DNA of 61,681 nt from an uncultured Eisenbergiella sp. Lineage in GTDB: Bacteria; Bacillota; Clostridia; Lachnospirales; Lachnospiraceae. Position 1 is the stretch's first letter; each line of letters starts with the position of its first letter. The notes beneath the pieces were generated by a model. That model was not told the DNA's origin and searched no databases. It saw nothing but the letters and a program-made list of their open reading frames with translations. The stretch spans positions 1-61,681 of the forward strand of contig CAJUEL010000029.1 of the NCBI GenBank assembly GCA_910585455.1, in the 5' to 3' direction. The position numbers and the translations under genes were made by a program. Positions 42,988 through 52,908 of this stretch are shown here, piece by piece.

Positions 42988-45246
42988 ATGAGAAAAAAAG
43001 CGGTGGGCGCAATGACGATGATGGCAGCGCTATGCCTTGTGACGGCGGGGTGCGCCCCGGGAGACATCAGCCGGTATACGGCACGGGTGCAGCGGGCAGG
43101 GGAAGCGATGTTTGAAGGAGAGGCACAACAGACGGCTCTCATGGAGGACGGAGCGCCGGAGGAGGAGACGGCTTTTGCTGCATCCCAAAATCCAGAGGAA
43201 GCGGCGGCAGAAGAGGAGAGCGGAGCAGAGGAAAGCGGGACCACAGAGGAAACTGTCGGTGAAAAAGATACCGTTCTGGCAGAGGGCGGAGAGGCATTGT
43301 CGCTGTCGGAGGCAGCCGAAGCGGCATCGTTTGAAAAGAAGGTGGAGAAGACCATCGAAATGAAAGCCGCAGAAACCGCAGAAACGGAATCGACAGGCGC
43401 GGAAACCGAAGCTTCCGCAGAGGAGGACGCAAAGGACAAGGAATCATCGCAGGACTTCGGGGAAGATACAACGGCGCAGGGCGGACAGGCGGAGCTGTCC
43501 GGGGCAGAAAGGGAAGCCGCGCGGATACAGGCAGAGATGGAGAAAAAGGCGGATTGCTTCACCGGACATCTGACGGACCGGGACGCCTTTGATGCAGCGG
43601 AGGAGGAAGCGCTGCAGGCGGTTTTGGCGCAGGCGAACTATCAGGACGCAAGGCTGTGCCTTTCAAACCGCATCCAGACAGGAAAGACTGAAACCAGCAC
43701 TTTTCTGCTGCTGTTTGAGCGCGCAGCATTTGTGAACCGCGGCAGGGTGTGCGGCGATCTGTGGTTTTATGCGGAGGAAAAGGCGGTTAGGCTGTTAAAG
43801 GACGTGCAGGCGGAAAAGCTTGCGCGGTATGAAGCGGGTGGCCAGGTCTTTTTGCTGGTGCAGACGGACCGGAACGGCAAAACGGGCGCGCAGGTTTACC
43901 GGGTGCAGGATGGGAAAGCGTCCGGCTGTTTCGTGGGCGCGGCGGATATCAGCGCCGTGGGGGACGGTCTGTGCGTGACCTACAGGACGGAGTATGTGCG
44001 CTACGCCCCGGATGGATGGGCGGATCAGCAGGGAGAACTGCCCTGTTTTTATCAATGGGAAGAGACGGAATTTGTGCAGCAGTCCCTGCGGGAGCTTGGG
44101 ACAGAGGAATATCTCGCTTTCCTTGCGCCCGGTGAGGATGAGGAATCGCTGGCGTGGAAAAAGCGGCAGGAGGAGCGTTTCCTGGCTTCCTCCAAAGACG
44201 GTGAGGAAGAATACCGTTACCGTTTTTTTGCGCTGGGAGAAAGTAGGGTCGGCTATCAGGAATGCCGGATCAGCGTGCCTGCAGAGGACAGGGAAAGGTC
44301 TGATGCCACGGCGGTAGCGGAGTATCGTTACGAAATTTTTGAGCTGGAGAACGGAAAGCTGACGATGCGGAGCAGTTCGCATGTAGGAGAGGGCTATTAT
44401 TTTGCGGACTGGGAAAACAGGCAGGAGGAGCTGGCAGAGCTCTTTGCGGTTCCCGCTTTTTACGGAAAAAATCAGATCGGCAGGGCGTCCGGCGGGCTGG
44501 GATCAAAGGAACGGGCGGCGCTCACACAGGTGGTGGCGGCAGGCGGCTATGGCGCAGAGGAGCTGTGCTTTGTGCGGTGGGCGGACTACGACGGTGACGG
44601 CGAAAAGGAAGGCCTCGTGGCGGCGGGGCACTATGACGGGATTTTTGGCGTGCCGGTGTGCGATGTGTGGCTGGTAAAGGGAGAGGAAACGACGCTTTTG
44701 GAGGAAGGACTTCCCGTGAAGAATGTGCTCTCTTTCCAGAGCGGACAGGATGCATTTTTCTTACTGGAGGGCTACATGGCGGCGGGCGCACAGGACAGGC
44801 TCTATGGGCAGGAGGACGGCGCGGTGTGCCGTCTGCTTCCGGGAGCTGTCCGGCTGGAAGCGGCGGACAACGGCGATGTGACCGCCTGGTTTGGCGGCGC
44901 GGACGGGGAAATGCCCCGCTATTATCACTGGACAGACGGGACACTTTCAGAGTATGAAGCGGCGGAAATGAGCCTGCAGGCGCTATTGGCATATGAAAAC
45001 GGAGAGGCTGTGGTCCGGCATCTGGTGACCCTGCATCTGACGCGCAGCGCAGAGCTGACGGACGGCGGGCTGTCCTGTGTCCGGCAGGACAACGGGCTGT
45101 TCCATGTGATGTACAGGGACAGGAGCGGAAGCGCCTGCTACGAAACATACCGGGTCCGGGAAGAAGCGCTGGTGCTGATCGATTGCGGAACGGGCGGATT
45201 ACCAATTGCCAAAACCGCGAAGGAAGAGGACAGCGCAGGGCGATAA
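42988..45246 (+). CDS. Large acidic lipoprotein of unknown function
   Basis: 752 residues. The signal peptide ends at VTAGC with lipidated Cys22, so it is anchored outside the membrane. A Glu/Ala/Thr-rich low-complexity region (about residues 40-180) follows, with no clear fold. The rest has beta-rich repeats and a DYDGDGEKEGL loop like a calcium-binding or FG-GAP element. An in-frame GTG nine bases earlier is an alternative start. The gene ends 17 bases before dnaE. No family recognised. Confidence 0.75.
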   Translation: MRKKAVGAMTMMAALCLVTAGCAPGDISRYTARVQRAGEAMFEGEAQQTALMEDGAPEEETAFAASQNPEEAAAEEESGAEESGTTEETVGEKDTVLAEGGEALSLSEAAEAASFEKKVEKTIEMKAAETAETESTGAETEASAEEDAKDKESSQDFGEDTTAQGGQAELSGAEREAARIQAEMEKKADCFTGHLTDRDAFDAAEEEALQAVLAQANYQDARLCLSNRIQTGKTETSTFLLLFERAAFVNRGRVCGDLWFYAEEKAVRLLKDVQAEKLARYEAGGQVFLLVQTDRNGKTGAQVYRVQDGKASGCFVGAADISAVGDGLCVTYRTEYVRYAPDGWADQQGELPCFYQWEETEFVQQSLRELGTEEYLAFLAPGEDEESLAWKKRQEERFLASSKDGEEEYRYRFFALGESRVGYQECRISVPAEDRERSDATAVAEYRYEIFELENGKLTMRSSSHVGEGYYFADWENRQEELAELFAVPAFYGKNQIGRASGGLGSKERAALTQVVAAGGYGAEELCFVRWADYDGDGEKEGLVAAGHYDGIFGVPVCDVWLVKGEETTLLEEGLPVKNVLSFQSGQDAFFLLEGYMAAGAQDRLYGQEDGAVCRLLPGAVRLEAADNGDVTAWFGGADGEMPRYYHWTDGTLSEYEAAEMSLQALLAYENGEAVVRHLVTLHLTRSAELTDGGLSCVRQDNGLFHVMYRDRSGSACYETYRVREEALVLIDCGTGGLPIAKTAKEEDSAGR

Positions 45247-45263
45247 AAGCAGGGGGTATCAAT

Positions 45264-48200
45264 ATGGCATTCGCACATTTACACGTCCACACGGAGTACA
45301 GCCTGCTGGACGGAGCCAACAAGATCAAAGAATATGTGAAGCAGGTCAAAAAGCTGGGCATGACGGCGGCGGCGATCACGGATCACGGCGTCATGTACGG
45401 CGTGATCGATTTTTACAGGGCGGCAAAGGCGGAGGGAATCAATCCGGTCATCGGCTGTGAGGTCTATGTGGCGCCCAATTCCCGGTTTGACCGGGAACTG
45501 ACAGGGGGAGACGACCGGTATTATCATCTGGTTTTGCTGGCGGAAAACAACACCGGCTATGCCAACCTGACCAAAATTGTCAGCAAGGGCTTCACCGAGG
45601 GCTACTACTATAAGCCCCGCGTGGATATGGAGCTTTTGGAGCAGTACCACGAGGGTCTGATCGCCCTGTCCGCGTGCCTGGCGGGGGAGGTGCCCCGCTA
45701 TATTCAAAAGGGGCTCATGGACGAAGCGAAGAAATGCGCCCGCCGCTATCAGGAGATTTTCGGAAAGGACAATTATTTTCTGGAAATGCAGGATCACGGC
45801 ATTCCGGCGCAGCAGACGGTGAACGCAGCGCTTTTGCAGATCGCAAAGGAGCTGGATATTCCGCTGGTGTGCACAAACGACGTGCATTACACCTATGAGG
45901 ATGACGTGAAGCCCCATGACATCCTGCTGTGCCTGCAGACGGGAAAAAAGCTGGAGGACGAGGATCGCCTGCGCTATGAAGGCGGACAGTACTATGTGAA
46001 AAGCGAGGAGGAGATGAAGGGGCTGTTTCCCTATGCCTGGGAGGCGGTGGAAAACACCCAGTGGATCGCGGACCGGTGCCATGTGGAGATCGAGTTCGGT
46101 GTGACAAAGCTGCCTCATTTTGAGGTGCCGGAGGGCTATGATTCCTGGTCCTATCTGAATAAGCTGTGCGCGGACGGCATGCGGGAGCGCTATCCGGAGG
46201 ATGACGGCAGGCTGCAAGAACGGCTGGAATATGAGCTGGACGTCATCAAACGGATGGGCTATGTGGACTATTTCCTGATCGTCTGGGATTTCATCAACTA
46301 TTCCCGGGAAAACGGCATTCCCGTGGGACCGGGACGGGGCTCTGCGGCGGGCAGCATCGTTTCCTATTGTCTGCACATCACCAACATCGACCCGGTCCGC
46401 TACAGCCTGCTGTTTGAGCGCTTTTTGAATCCGGAGCGCGTGTCCATGCCCGATATCGACGTGGACTTTTGCTTTGAACGGCGGCAGGAGGTCATCGATT
46501 ATGTGGGAAGAAAATACGGCAGCGAGAAGGTGGTGCAGATCGTCACCTTCGGTACGCTGGCGGCAAAGGGCGTGATCCGGGATGTGGGGCGCGTGATGGA
46601 TCTGCCCTACGCTTTCGTGGACTCCATCGCCAAAATGGTGCCCAACGAGCTAAATATCACGCTGGAGCGGGCGCTGGAAATCAATCCGGAGCTGCGCAAA
46701 ACCTACGAGGGCGACGAGCGGGTGCATGAGCTGATCGACATGAGCAAACGGCTGGAGGGACTGCCCCGCCACACCTCCATGCACGCGGCGGGTGTGGTAA
46801 TCTGCCCGGAGGCGGCGGACAATTTTGTGCCCCTCTCCCGGGGCTCCGACGGCTCGATCACCACTCAGTTCACCATGACCACGCTGGAGGAGCTGGGGCT
46901 TTTGAAAATGGACTTTCTGGGGCTGCGCACCCTGACGGTCATCGATAATGCGGTGAAGCTGATTGAAAAGGACACCGGCACGAGGGTGGATATCGACCAC
47001 ATCGATTTTGACGATAAACAGGTGATGGATTCCCTCTGTACCGGAAAAACTGACGGCGTATTCCAGCTGGAAAGCGGCGGCATGAAAAATTTCATGAAGG
47101 AGCTAAAGCCCCAGAATCTGGAGGATATCATCGCCGGCATTTCCCTGTACCGGCCGGGACCGATGGATTTCATCCCCAAATATATCAAGGGAAAAAACAA
47201 TCACGACGCGATCACCTATTCCTGCCCCCAGCTGGAGCCGATTCTCGCCCCCACCTACGGCTGTATCGTCTATCAGGAGCAGGTGATGCAGATCGTGCGG
47301 GATCTGGGCGGCTATACCATGGGCAGAAGCGACCTGGTGCGCCGCGCCATGAGCAAAAAGAAGCAGTCCGTCATGGAAAAGGAACGGGCGAATTTCGTTT
47401 ACGGCAATGAGGAGGAGGGGGTGCCGGGATGCGTAAGCAACGGCATTCCGGAGCAGGTCGGTCTGCGAATCTACGGAGAAATGATGGATTTTGCAAAATA
47501 TGCTTTCAACAAGTCCCACGCCGCATGCTATGCGGTGGTGGCGGTACAGACGGCGTGGCTGAAATATTATTATCCGGTGGAATTCATGGCGGCGCTGATG
47601 ACCTCTGTGATCGACAATCCGGGGAAGGTGGCGGAATATATTCTGACCTGCCGCCAGATGGGCATCGCCATTCTGCCCCCCGACGTCAATGAAGGGGAGG
47701 CGGGCTTTTCCGTTTCGGGAAAATCCATCCGCTACGCGCTGACGGCGATCAAGGGCATTGGACATCCGGCGGCGGATGCGCTGATGCGGGAGCGCAGGCA
47801 GCGGGGCGTTTTTAAAAATCTGTCCGATTTCATCACCCGCATGAGCGATACGGAAATCAATAAGCGCAACGTGGAGTGCTTTATCAAGGCGGGAGCCTTT
47901 GACGGATTGAGCGGCACGCGCAAGCAGTTCATGAGCGTTTTCGTGCAGATGATGGACCAACAGCAGCAGAATAAAAAGAATAATCTGGCGGGACAGCTTT
48001 CCTTATTCGATCTGGTCAGCGAGGAGGAAAAGCAGGATTACGCGGTGCGGCTGCCGGATGTGGGCGAATATCCGAAGGAGATCCTGCTAAACTTTGAAAA
48101 GGAAGTGCTGGGCATCTATATCAGCGGACATCCGCTGGAGGAATACGAGCAGCTCTGGCGCAAGAACATCACCAACACCACGGCGGACTTCATGCTGGAC

Positions 48201-48713
48201 GAGGAAACCAATGCGATCCATGCCCAGGACGGCGCGCGGGCGACGATCGGCGGCATGATTGCGGAACGGAAGATCAAATATACCAAAAACGATAAGGTGA
48301 TGGCTTTTTTGCAGGTGGAGGATCTGGTGGGGTCCATGGAGGTCATCGTCTTCCCGAAGGTATACGAGGAATGCGCAAATAAGCTTGCAGAGGAGAGCAA
48401 GGTGTTCATCCGGGGCAGGGTATCCGCCGAGGAGGACCGGGACGGCAAGCTGATCTGCGAATCCATCAAAACCTTCGATGAAATTCCCAAAAGGGTGTGG
48501 ATCAAATTTACCACCATGCAGGAATGGCTGGACGCCGAACAGCGGCTGTATGACGCCATCGAGGATTCTGACGGGCGGGATGGTCTGGTCATTTATATAG
48601 AAGAAAACAGGATGAAAAAGCAGCTGCCGCCCAACCGCAACGTTTATGCTGGTAAGGAGCTTTTGGAACGGCTGGGAACGCTTTTTGGGGAAAGCAACGT
48701 GAAGCTGACATGA
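45264..48713 (+). CDS. dnaE: DNA polymerase III alpha subunit
   Basis: 1149 residues, typical of the DnaE polymerase. The N-terminal PHP domain has FAHLHVHTEYSLLDGA and ITDHGVMYG. The palm holds the catalytic aspartates in MPDIDVDFCFERR, and GPGRGSAAGSIVSYCL binds DNA/dNTP. A helix-hairpin-helix and an OB domain (RATIGGMIAERKIKYTKNDKVMAFLQVEDL) follow. GGGGGTATC precedes the ATG at 45264. Clostridia pair it with PolC, which is not in the window. It may be co-transcribed with the upstream lipoprotein gene. Confidence 0.97.
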   Translation: MAFAHLHVHTEYSLLDGANKIKEYVKQVKKLGMTAAAITDHGVMYGVIDFYRAAKAEGINPVIGCEVYVAPNSRFDRELTGGDDRYYHLVLLAENNTGYANLTKIVSKGFTEGYYYKPRVDMELLEQYHEGLIALSACLAGEVPRYIQKGLMDEAKKCARRYQEIFGKDNYFLEMQDHGIPAQQTVNAALLQIAKELDIPLVCTNDVHYTYEDDVKPHDILLCLQTGKKLEDEDRLRYEGGQYYVKSEEEMKGLFPYAWEAVENTQWIADRCHVEIEFGVTKLPHFEVPEGYDSWSYLNKLCADGMRERYPEDDGRLQERLEYELDVIKRMGYVDYFLIVWDFINYSRENGIPVGPGRGSAAGSIVSYCLHITNIDPVRYSLLFERFLNPERVSMPDIDVDFCFERRQEVIDYVGRKYGSEKVVQIVTFGTLAAKGVIRDVGRVMDLPYAFVDSIAKMVPNELNITLERALEINPELRKTYEGDERVHELIDMSKRLEGLPRHTSMHAAGVVICPEAADNFVPLSRGSDGSITTQFTMTTLEELGLLKMDFLGLRTLTVIDNAVKLIEKDTGTRVDIDHIDFDDKQVMDSLCTGKTDGVFQLESGGMKNFMKELKPQNLEDIIAGISLYRPGPMDFIPKYIKGKNNHDAITYSCPQLEPILAPTYGCIVYQEQVMQIVRDLGGYTMGRSDLVRRAMSKKKQSVMEKERANFVYGNEEEGVPGCVSNGIPEQVGLRIYGEMMDFAKYAFNKSHAACYAVVAVQTAWLKYYYPVEFMAALMTSVIDNPGKVAEYILTCRQMGIAILPPDVNEGEAGFSVSGKSIRYALTAIKGIGHPAADALMRERRQRGVFKNLSDFITRMSDTEINKRNVECFIKAGAFDGLSGTRKQFMSVFVQMMDQQQQNKKNNLAGQLSLFDLVSEEEKQDYAVRLPDVGEYPKEILLNFEKEVLGIYISGHPLEEYEQLWRKNITNTTADFMLDEETNAIHAQDGARATIGGMIAERKIKYTKNDKVMAFLQVEDLVGSMEVIVFPKVYEECANKLAEESKVFIRGRVSAEEDRDGKLICESIKTFDEIPKRVWIKFTTMQEWLDAEQRLYDAIEDSDGRDGLVIYIEENRMKKQLPPNRNVYAGKELLERLGTLFGESNVKLT

Positions 48714-48750
48714 TGGGAGCATGAATTGCTGCGAAGCACAGAGGCGCCGA

Positions 48751-49314
48751 ATGAATAGTAAAGAAAACATGGAATTTTTGGATATCGTGGATGAAAAGGG
48801 AATGCCCACAGGGGAAACGGTGGAGCGCAAAAGGGCGCATGCGGAGGGAATTCTGCACCGCACCGCCCATGTCTGGCTGGTGCGCCAAAAGGAGGGCAGA
48901 CTACAGATTCTGCTGCAAAAGCGCAGCGAAGAAAAGGATTCTTATCCCGGCTGTTATGATATCTCCAGCGCGGGTCATATTCCGGCGGGGGTGGATTTTA
49001 TTCCCTCCGCGATCCGGGAGCTCTGGGAGGAGCTGGGGGTCACAGCGCAGGAGGAAGCGTTTCTCTATTGCGGGCAGCGCCTGCTTTCCTTCGATCAGGT
49101 TTTCCACGGAAAGCCCTTTCACGACAGGCAGGTGAGCAATGTCTATGCGCTGTGGCTGGACAGGGAGCCGGAGGAATTTACGCTGCAGAAGGAAGAGGTT
49201 TCTGCGGTGGAGTGGTTTGATTTTGAGGATTGCGTAAGGGCGGTGGAGCAAAACCGGATTCCTCACTGTATTTATATGGAAGAGCTGGAAATGGTGAAGC
49301 GGGCGCTGATGTGA
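48751..49314 (+). CDS. Nudix hydrolase with altered Nudix box
   Basis: 187 residues. The box reads GHIPAGVDFIPSAIRELWEELGV, so all consensus positions are met except V81, where the first Glu of G-x5-E is expected; the catalytic REUxEE is intact (R89-G96). The overall plan resembles Nudix proteins annotated as isopentenyl-diphosphate isomerase-like. The start at 48751 has AGAGG six bases upstream; an in-frame ATG at 48721 has its GGGAG too close. It directly follows dnaE and converges on the PBP gene. Confidence 0.85.
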   Translation: MNSKENMEFLDIVDEKGMPTGETVERKRAHAEGILHRTAHVWLVRQKEGRLQILLQKRSEEKDSYPGCYDISSAGHIPAGVDFIPSAIRELWEELGVTAQEEAFLYCGQRLLSFDQVFHGKPFHDRQVSNVYALWLDREPEEFTLQKEEVSAVEWFDFEDCVRAVEQNRIPHCIYMEELEMVKRALM

Positions 49315-49322
49315 GGAAGGGG

Positions 49323-52175
49323 CTATTCGCCGCCTTCCCCTCCCTGCGCTGTAGCTTCCGCCGCCTGCGCCGCTATGGCGGCATTCTGCGCGGCCTGTAG
49401 CTGGGTGATCTGGGCATTCAGACTGTCAATCAGCGCCTGCGCCTCATTGACGGCATTTTGTGCCGTGGCCCGCGCCGTCTCGTCTGCCGCGGTGGCGAGC
49501 TGGTTATCGGCGGTGGCTTTGGCGATGACCGCCTCCTCAAGCTGCTGCTGCAGGGCTGCAAGCCTTTGCGGGAACAGCGCCTGGTCTGTGCGAAGCTCCA
49601 GCTCCATCCGCTGCTGGGCAATGATCGCTTCCGCTGCCGGGTCCGCCATGAATTCCGGAGTGTGGGGACAGGTATCCTGCGCCGTGCCGTCCGCATTGGC
49701 AAGGCCCGTCAGGATGCGTTCATTTTCCGGCAGCATGGAAAGAATGCCGGTAGCAGCAAAGGGACAGCCTTCGGATGCGGGGAGCTGGCTGTATGCACAG
49801 ACCGTTCCCTGATAGTGCACATCACAGGTTTCTGTCGGAACCGTGTCAGGAGTAAAATATTCCACCCGCAGGGTGTTGCCGCAGAGCGCCTCGTTGGGCA
49901 GCTTGCCCGACTGAGAGCAGATCGTGGCGGAAACGATATCGGAGGGTCTGTCAAAGGGTTTATTTTCCAGCTCCGCGTGAATTTCCTTCATGGCTTCGCG
50001 CCAGAGCTTTTTGGCGAGATTGCGTTCGTCGCCCTGGCGAAGCTTGGTGTTGTTATCATAGCCGGTCCAGGTGGTGCAGGTATAATAGGGCGTATAGCCC
50101 GAAAACCAGACGTCATTATAGTCTGAGGTGGTGCCGGTTTTGCCCGCGATGGACATGCCGCCGAAATTGACCGAGCCGCCCGTACCGGAGGTGACCACGC
50201 CCACCATGGCGTCCGTCAGCAAAAAGGCGGTGGAGGGCTTGATGACCTGCCTGCTTTCCACCCCGGTATTGTCTAAAAGAACTTTGCCTTCATGGTCCTT
50301 TACAATGCTGTAAAGCTTGGGCTTGATGTATTGTCCGTTATTGGCAATCGCCGCATAGGAGGCGTTTAATTCCAGATTGGTGACTCCTTTTGTAATGCCG
50401 CCAAGGGCAAGGGGCTGCCGGACGTCCGTGTAAATTTTGCCGTTCTGTTCCATGCTCTCCACCAGCGTGGTAAAGCCGAAGTTGAGCAGATATTCATAGC
50501 CCAGCCGGGGGGTGATCTGTGTCAGCACCTTGACGGTGACGATATTTAAGGACTGCTCGATGCCGTAACGCAGGGAACAGATCCCCTTATAGCCTGAGGA
50601 ATACCAGTTGCTGACCGGTTTGCCGTCCTCATAGTTAAACGGACCGTCCACCTCCACATCCGCCAGCGTCATGCCCGCGCTGTCCAGAGCCGGGGCATAG
50701 GTGGATACGATCTTAAAGGTGGAGCCGGGCTGCCGCACGCTATCCATGGCCCGGTTTAAGGTGCGGTTTCCTTCCTTGGCGCCGCGGCCGCCGACCATGG
50801 CGACGATGTAACCGGTATGCTGGTCCTCCACCACCATGGAAATCTGCGGCTGCGGGGTCAGGGAAATGTATTCGCCCAAAACCTCGGCATTGGAGGGAAC
50901 GGTTTCGGCCTTATAGGCTTCGATCGTATCATAGGCCTGCTCCTGTGAGTCAAAAAGCAGGTTGAAGCTTTTATTGCCGTTCTCCTGCTGGTATGCCTTG
51001 AACATTTCCGAGCTGATGTTGACAGCCTCCTGACCTTCCTCGCGCCAGGTCAGCTTATAGCTCAGCTGCCATCTGACGCCGGCAGGATAGTTTTCCTCGT
51101 TGGAGCAGACCTCATCGCAGATGCGCTGGATATCCGGGTCCATTGCCGCGTAAATGCTTAAGCCGCCGGAATACACCATGACGTATGCCTGGGTTTCACT
51201 GTAGCCTGCGGCAATCAGATCTTCCATGACGGCGACCTTTACCGCGTCCGCGTAGTAGGAATCAATGGAGGTTTCCTCCACCACCACATTGGCGCTCTGG
51301 ATGCGGTCATAGAGCGCGGCGGTATCCGCCTTTGCCTCATCATATTCACTTTTGGAAATGAATTCCTGCTCCAGCATGTCGTTTAAAACTTTCTCACGGC
51401 GTTCCGCGTTGCCGTCCGGGTGGGAAAGCGGGTTATACCGGGTGGGATTCTGCGTGATGGCGGCGATAGAGGCGCATTCAGAAAGGTTTAGCTCCCATAC
51501 ATTTTTGTTGAAATATCGTTTGGAGGCCGCCTGTACGCCCAGGGTGTTTTGCCCCAGGTTGATGGTGTTCATGTACTGCTCCAGGATCTTTGCCTTGTCG
51601 TTTGTATTTTTTTCCAGCTGCAGGGCAAGGTATTGCTCCTGAATTTTACGCTTGATCTGTTCTCCCAGCGTTTTTTCCTGTGTCCAGGTGGTCAAAACGG
51701 TGTTCTTAATCAGCTGCTGGGTGATGGTGCTGGCGCCCTCCTTGCGCTTGAAGCCGGTCCGTATGGCGGTGACGCCTGCGCGGAGAATGCCCATGATATC
51801 GATGCCGTTGTGTTCGTAGAAGCGCTGGTCCTCAATGGCGACAAAGGCATCGGCGAGATTTTGCGGAATCTGTTCCATGGTGACGGGCACACGGTTGGAA
51901 TCCTCCGCAACCAGCTTGGCGATCTGATTGCCATCCGAGTCATAAATGAAGGAGGAAAAACGACTGGGGGTCGCGTCTTCCAGATTTATGGTCGGAGCCG
52001 AATCTATAATCCCTTTGAAAACACCGATTCCGCCGCAGATGCCGATAATTCCGACTCCCAAAAGCAAAAGCAGGAATGCTTTTGTAAAGGTGAGAAAGAA
52101 CTTGCGGCCCCAGCGGTTTGTGCTGGAATGGAGCGCTTTCTTTTTCTTTTTTACGCTTTGTTTGCTATAGTCCAT
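49323..52175 (-). CDS. Class A penicillin-binding protein (PBP1A type)
   Basis: 950 residues. A cytoplasmic basic tail and one membrane anchor (about 30-52) are followed by a GT51 glycosyltransferase with FVAIEDQRFYEHNGIDIMGILRA and EGASTITQQLIKN. The transpeptidase has the S-x-x-K site in RQPGSTFKI, an S-x-N in EQSLN and KTGTTSDYND. The last 100 residues form a Gln/Ala-rich coiled coil ending in GGEGGE, longer than the usual PBP tail and perhaps a cell-wall or partner contact. AAGGAGG precedes the ATG at 52175; single gene. Confidence 0.95.
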   Translation of the reverse strand: MDYSKQSVKKKKKALHSSTNRWGRKFFLTFTKAFLLLLLGVGIIGICGGIGVFKGIIDSAPTINLEDATPSRFSSFIYDSDGNQIAKLVAEDSNRVPVTMEQIPQNLADAFVAIEDQRFYEHNGIDIMGILRAGVTAIRTGFKRKEGASTITQQLIKNTVLTTWTQEKTLGEQIKRKIQEQYLALQLEKNTNDKAKILEQYMNTINLGQNTLGVQAASKRYFNKNVWELNLSECASIAAITQNPTRYNPLSHPDGNAERREKVLNDMLEQEFISKSEYDEAKADTAALYDRIQSANVVVEETSIDSYYADAVKVAVMEDLIAAGYSETQAYVMVYSGGLSIYAAMDPDIQRICDEVCSNEENYPAGVRWQLSYKLTWREEGQEAVNISSEMFKAYQQENGNKSFNLLFDSQEQAYDTIEAYKAETVPSNAEVLGEYISLTPQPQISMVVEDQHTGYIVAMVGGRGAKEGNRTLNRAMDSVRQPGSTFKIVSTYAPALDSAGMTLADVEVDGPFNYEDGKPVSNWYSSGYKGICSLRYGIEQSLNIVTVKVLTQITPRLGYEYLLNFGFTTLVESMEQNGKIYTDVRQPLALGGITKGVTNLELNASYAAIANNGQYIKPKLYSIVKDHEGKVLLDNTGVESRQVIKPSTAFLLTDAMVGVVTSGTGGSVNFGGMSIAGKTGTTSDYNDVWFSGYTPYYTCTTWTGYDNNTKLRQGDERNLAKKLWREAMKEIHAELENKPFDRPSDIVSATICSQSGKLPNEALCGNTLRVEYFTPDTVPTETCDVHYQGTVCAYSQLPASEGCPFAATGILSMLPENERILTGLANADGTAQDTCPHTPEFMADPAAEAIIAQQRMELELRTDQALFPQRLAALQQQLEEAVIAKATADNQLATAADETARATAQNAVNEAQALIDSLNAQITQLQAAQNAAIAAQAAEATAQGGEGGE

Positions 52176-52320
52176 GCAAGTTGCCTCCTTGAAAACGGGC
52201 GGCCGGGCGCTACGGCCGGCTGCCAAAATAAATCTTTCTGGACATTATCCCTTTGATTATACCAAAAACCCTCCCGCAAGTCAAATTTTCCGAAAAATGC
52301 CTGTTCCTTCCGTAACGGTT

Positions 52321-52687
52321 CAGCCCTCAACGTCATCAGGTCTGTCGGCGGGCGCCGGGAACGGAACGGGAAACCAGTCAGCGGACGCAGGGGCAGGAGA
52401 GCGGGCAGGAAGGGACAGGCTGTTTCCGGCCGCGATATCCGGAGCGGGAAATTCCTCAAAATATCAGGATATTCCTGAGCGCCACAGGGCACAATAAACT
52501 CACTGCGTTCGGACAGTATTGCGCCCTGTGGCAGGAATATCCTTCCATTTTGGGAATTTCTCCGCTTCGGATAAAGCGTCCGGAAACAGTCTGTCCCTTC
52601 CTGCCCGCTCTCCTGCCCCTGCGTCCGCTGACGGTTTCCCGTTCCGTTCCCGGCGCCCGCCGACAGACCTGATGACATTGAGGGCTG
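52321..52687 (+). repeat. Long-hairpin element, copy D
   Basis: CAGCCCTCAACGTCATCAGG at the left pairs with the right end. Over the outer 110 bases the arms differ at only about three positions. The loop AACTCACTGCGTTC begins at 52497 and reads on the plus strand. ATATCCGGAGCGGGAAATTCC and its partner are the inner conserved block, and the right arm has the extra GCTCA bulge. It lies between the divergent PBP and yigZ genes. A GTAACGGTTCAG half-repeat (52312-52323) fuses to its left tip. Confidence 0.93.
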
Positions 52688-52908
52688 ACTGCTACTCCCT
52701 TCCAGCTGCCCCGTCCGGTCATTTTCCACGTCCCGCAAAAGTAAAGTGTCAGTCTATAATTATTCACAAAATTTTCCTGTTTATGCCTGCAAGTTAAAAA
52801 TTTGTGGTATTATGGGTATAATCATAGAAGGAGCCGGCTTGTATCATTTTTGATGTGTTATGACAGAAGAAGGCTGGCTGTGGGGTTTTGGCAGAAAGGA
52901 AAAAGTGT
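52688..52908. promoter_or_regulatory. Probable yigZ promoter region
   Basis: TATAAT at 52817-52822 with a poor -35 is the best candidate. No gene is seen, and the region between the hairpin element and this box is unremarkable. Confidence 0.4.

Noticed and set aside
45279..46376. Minus-strand open frame of 365 codons opposite dnaE
   Set aside because: Shadow of the polymerase PHP and palm domains; the His/Ile/Leu-rich translation is typical of antisense frames.
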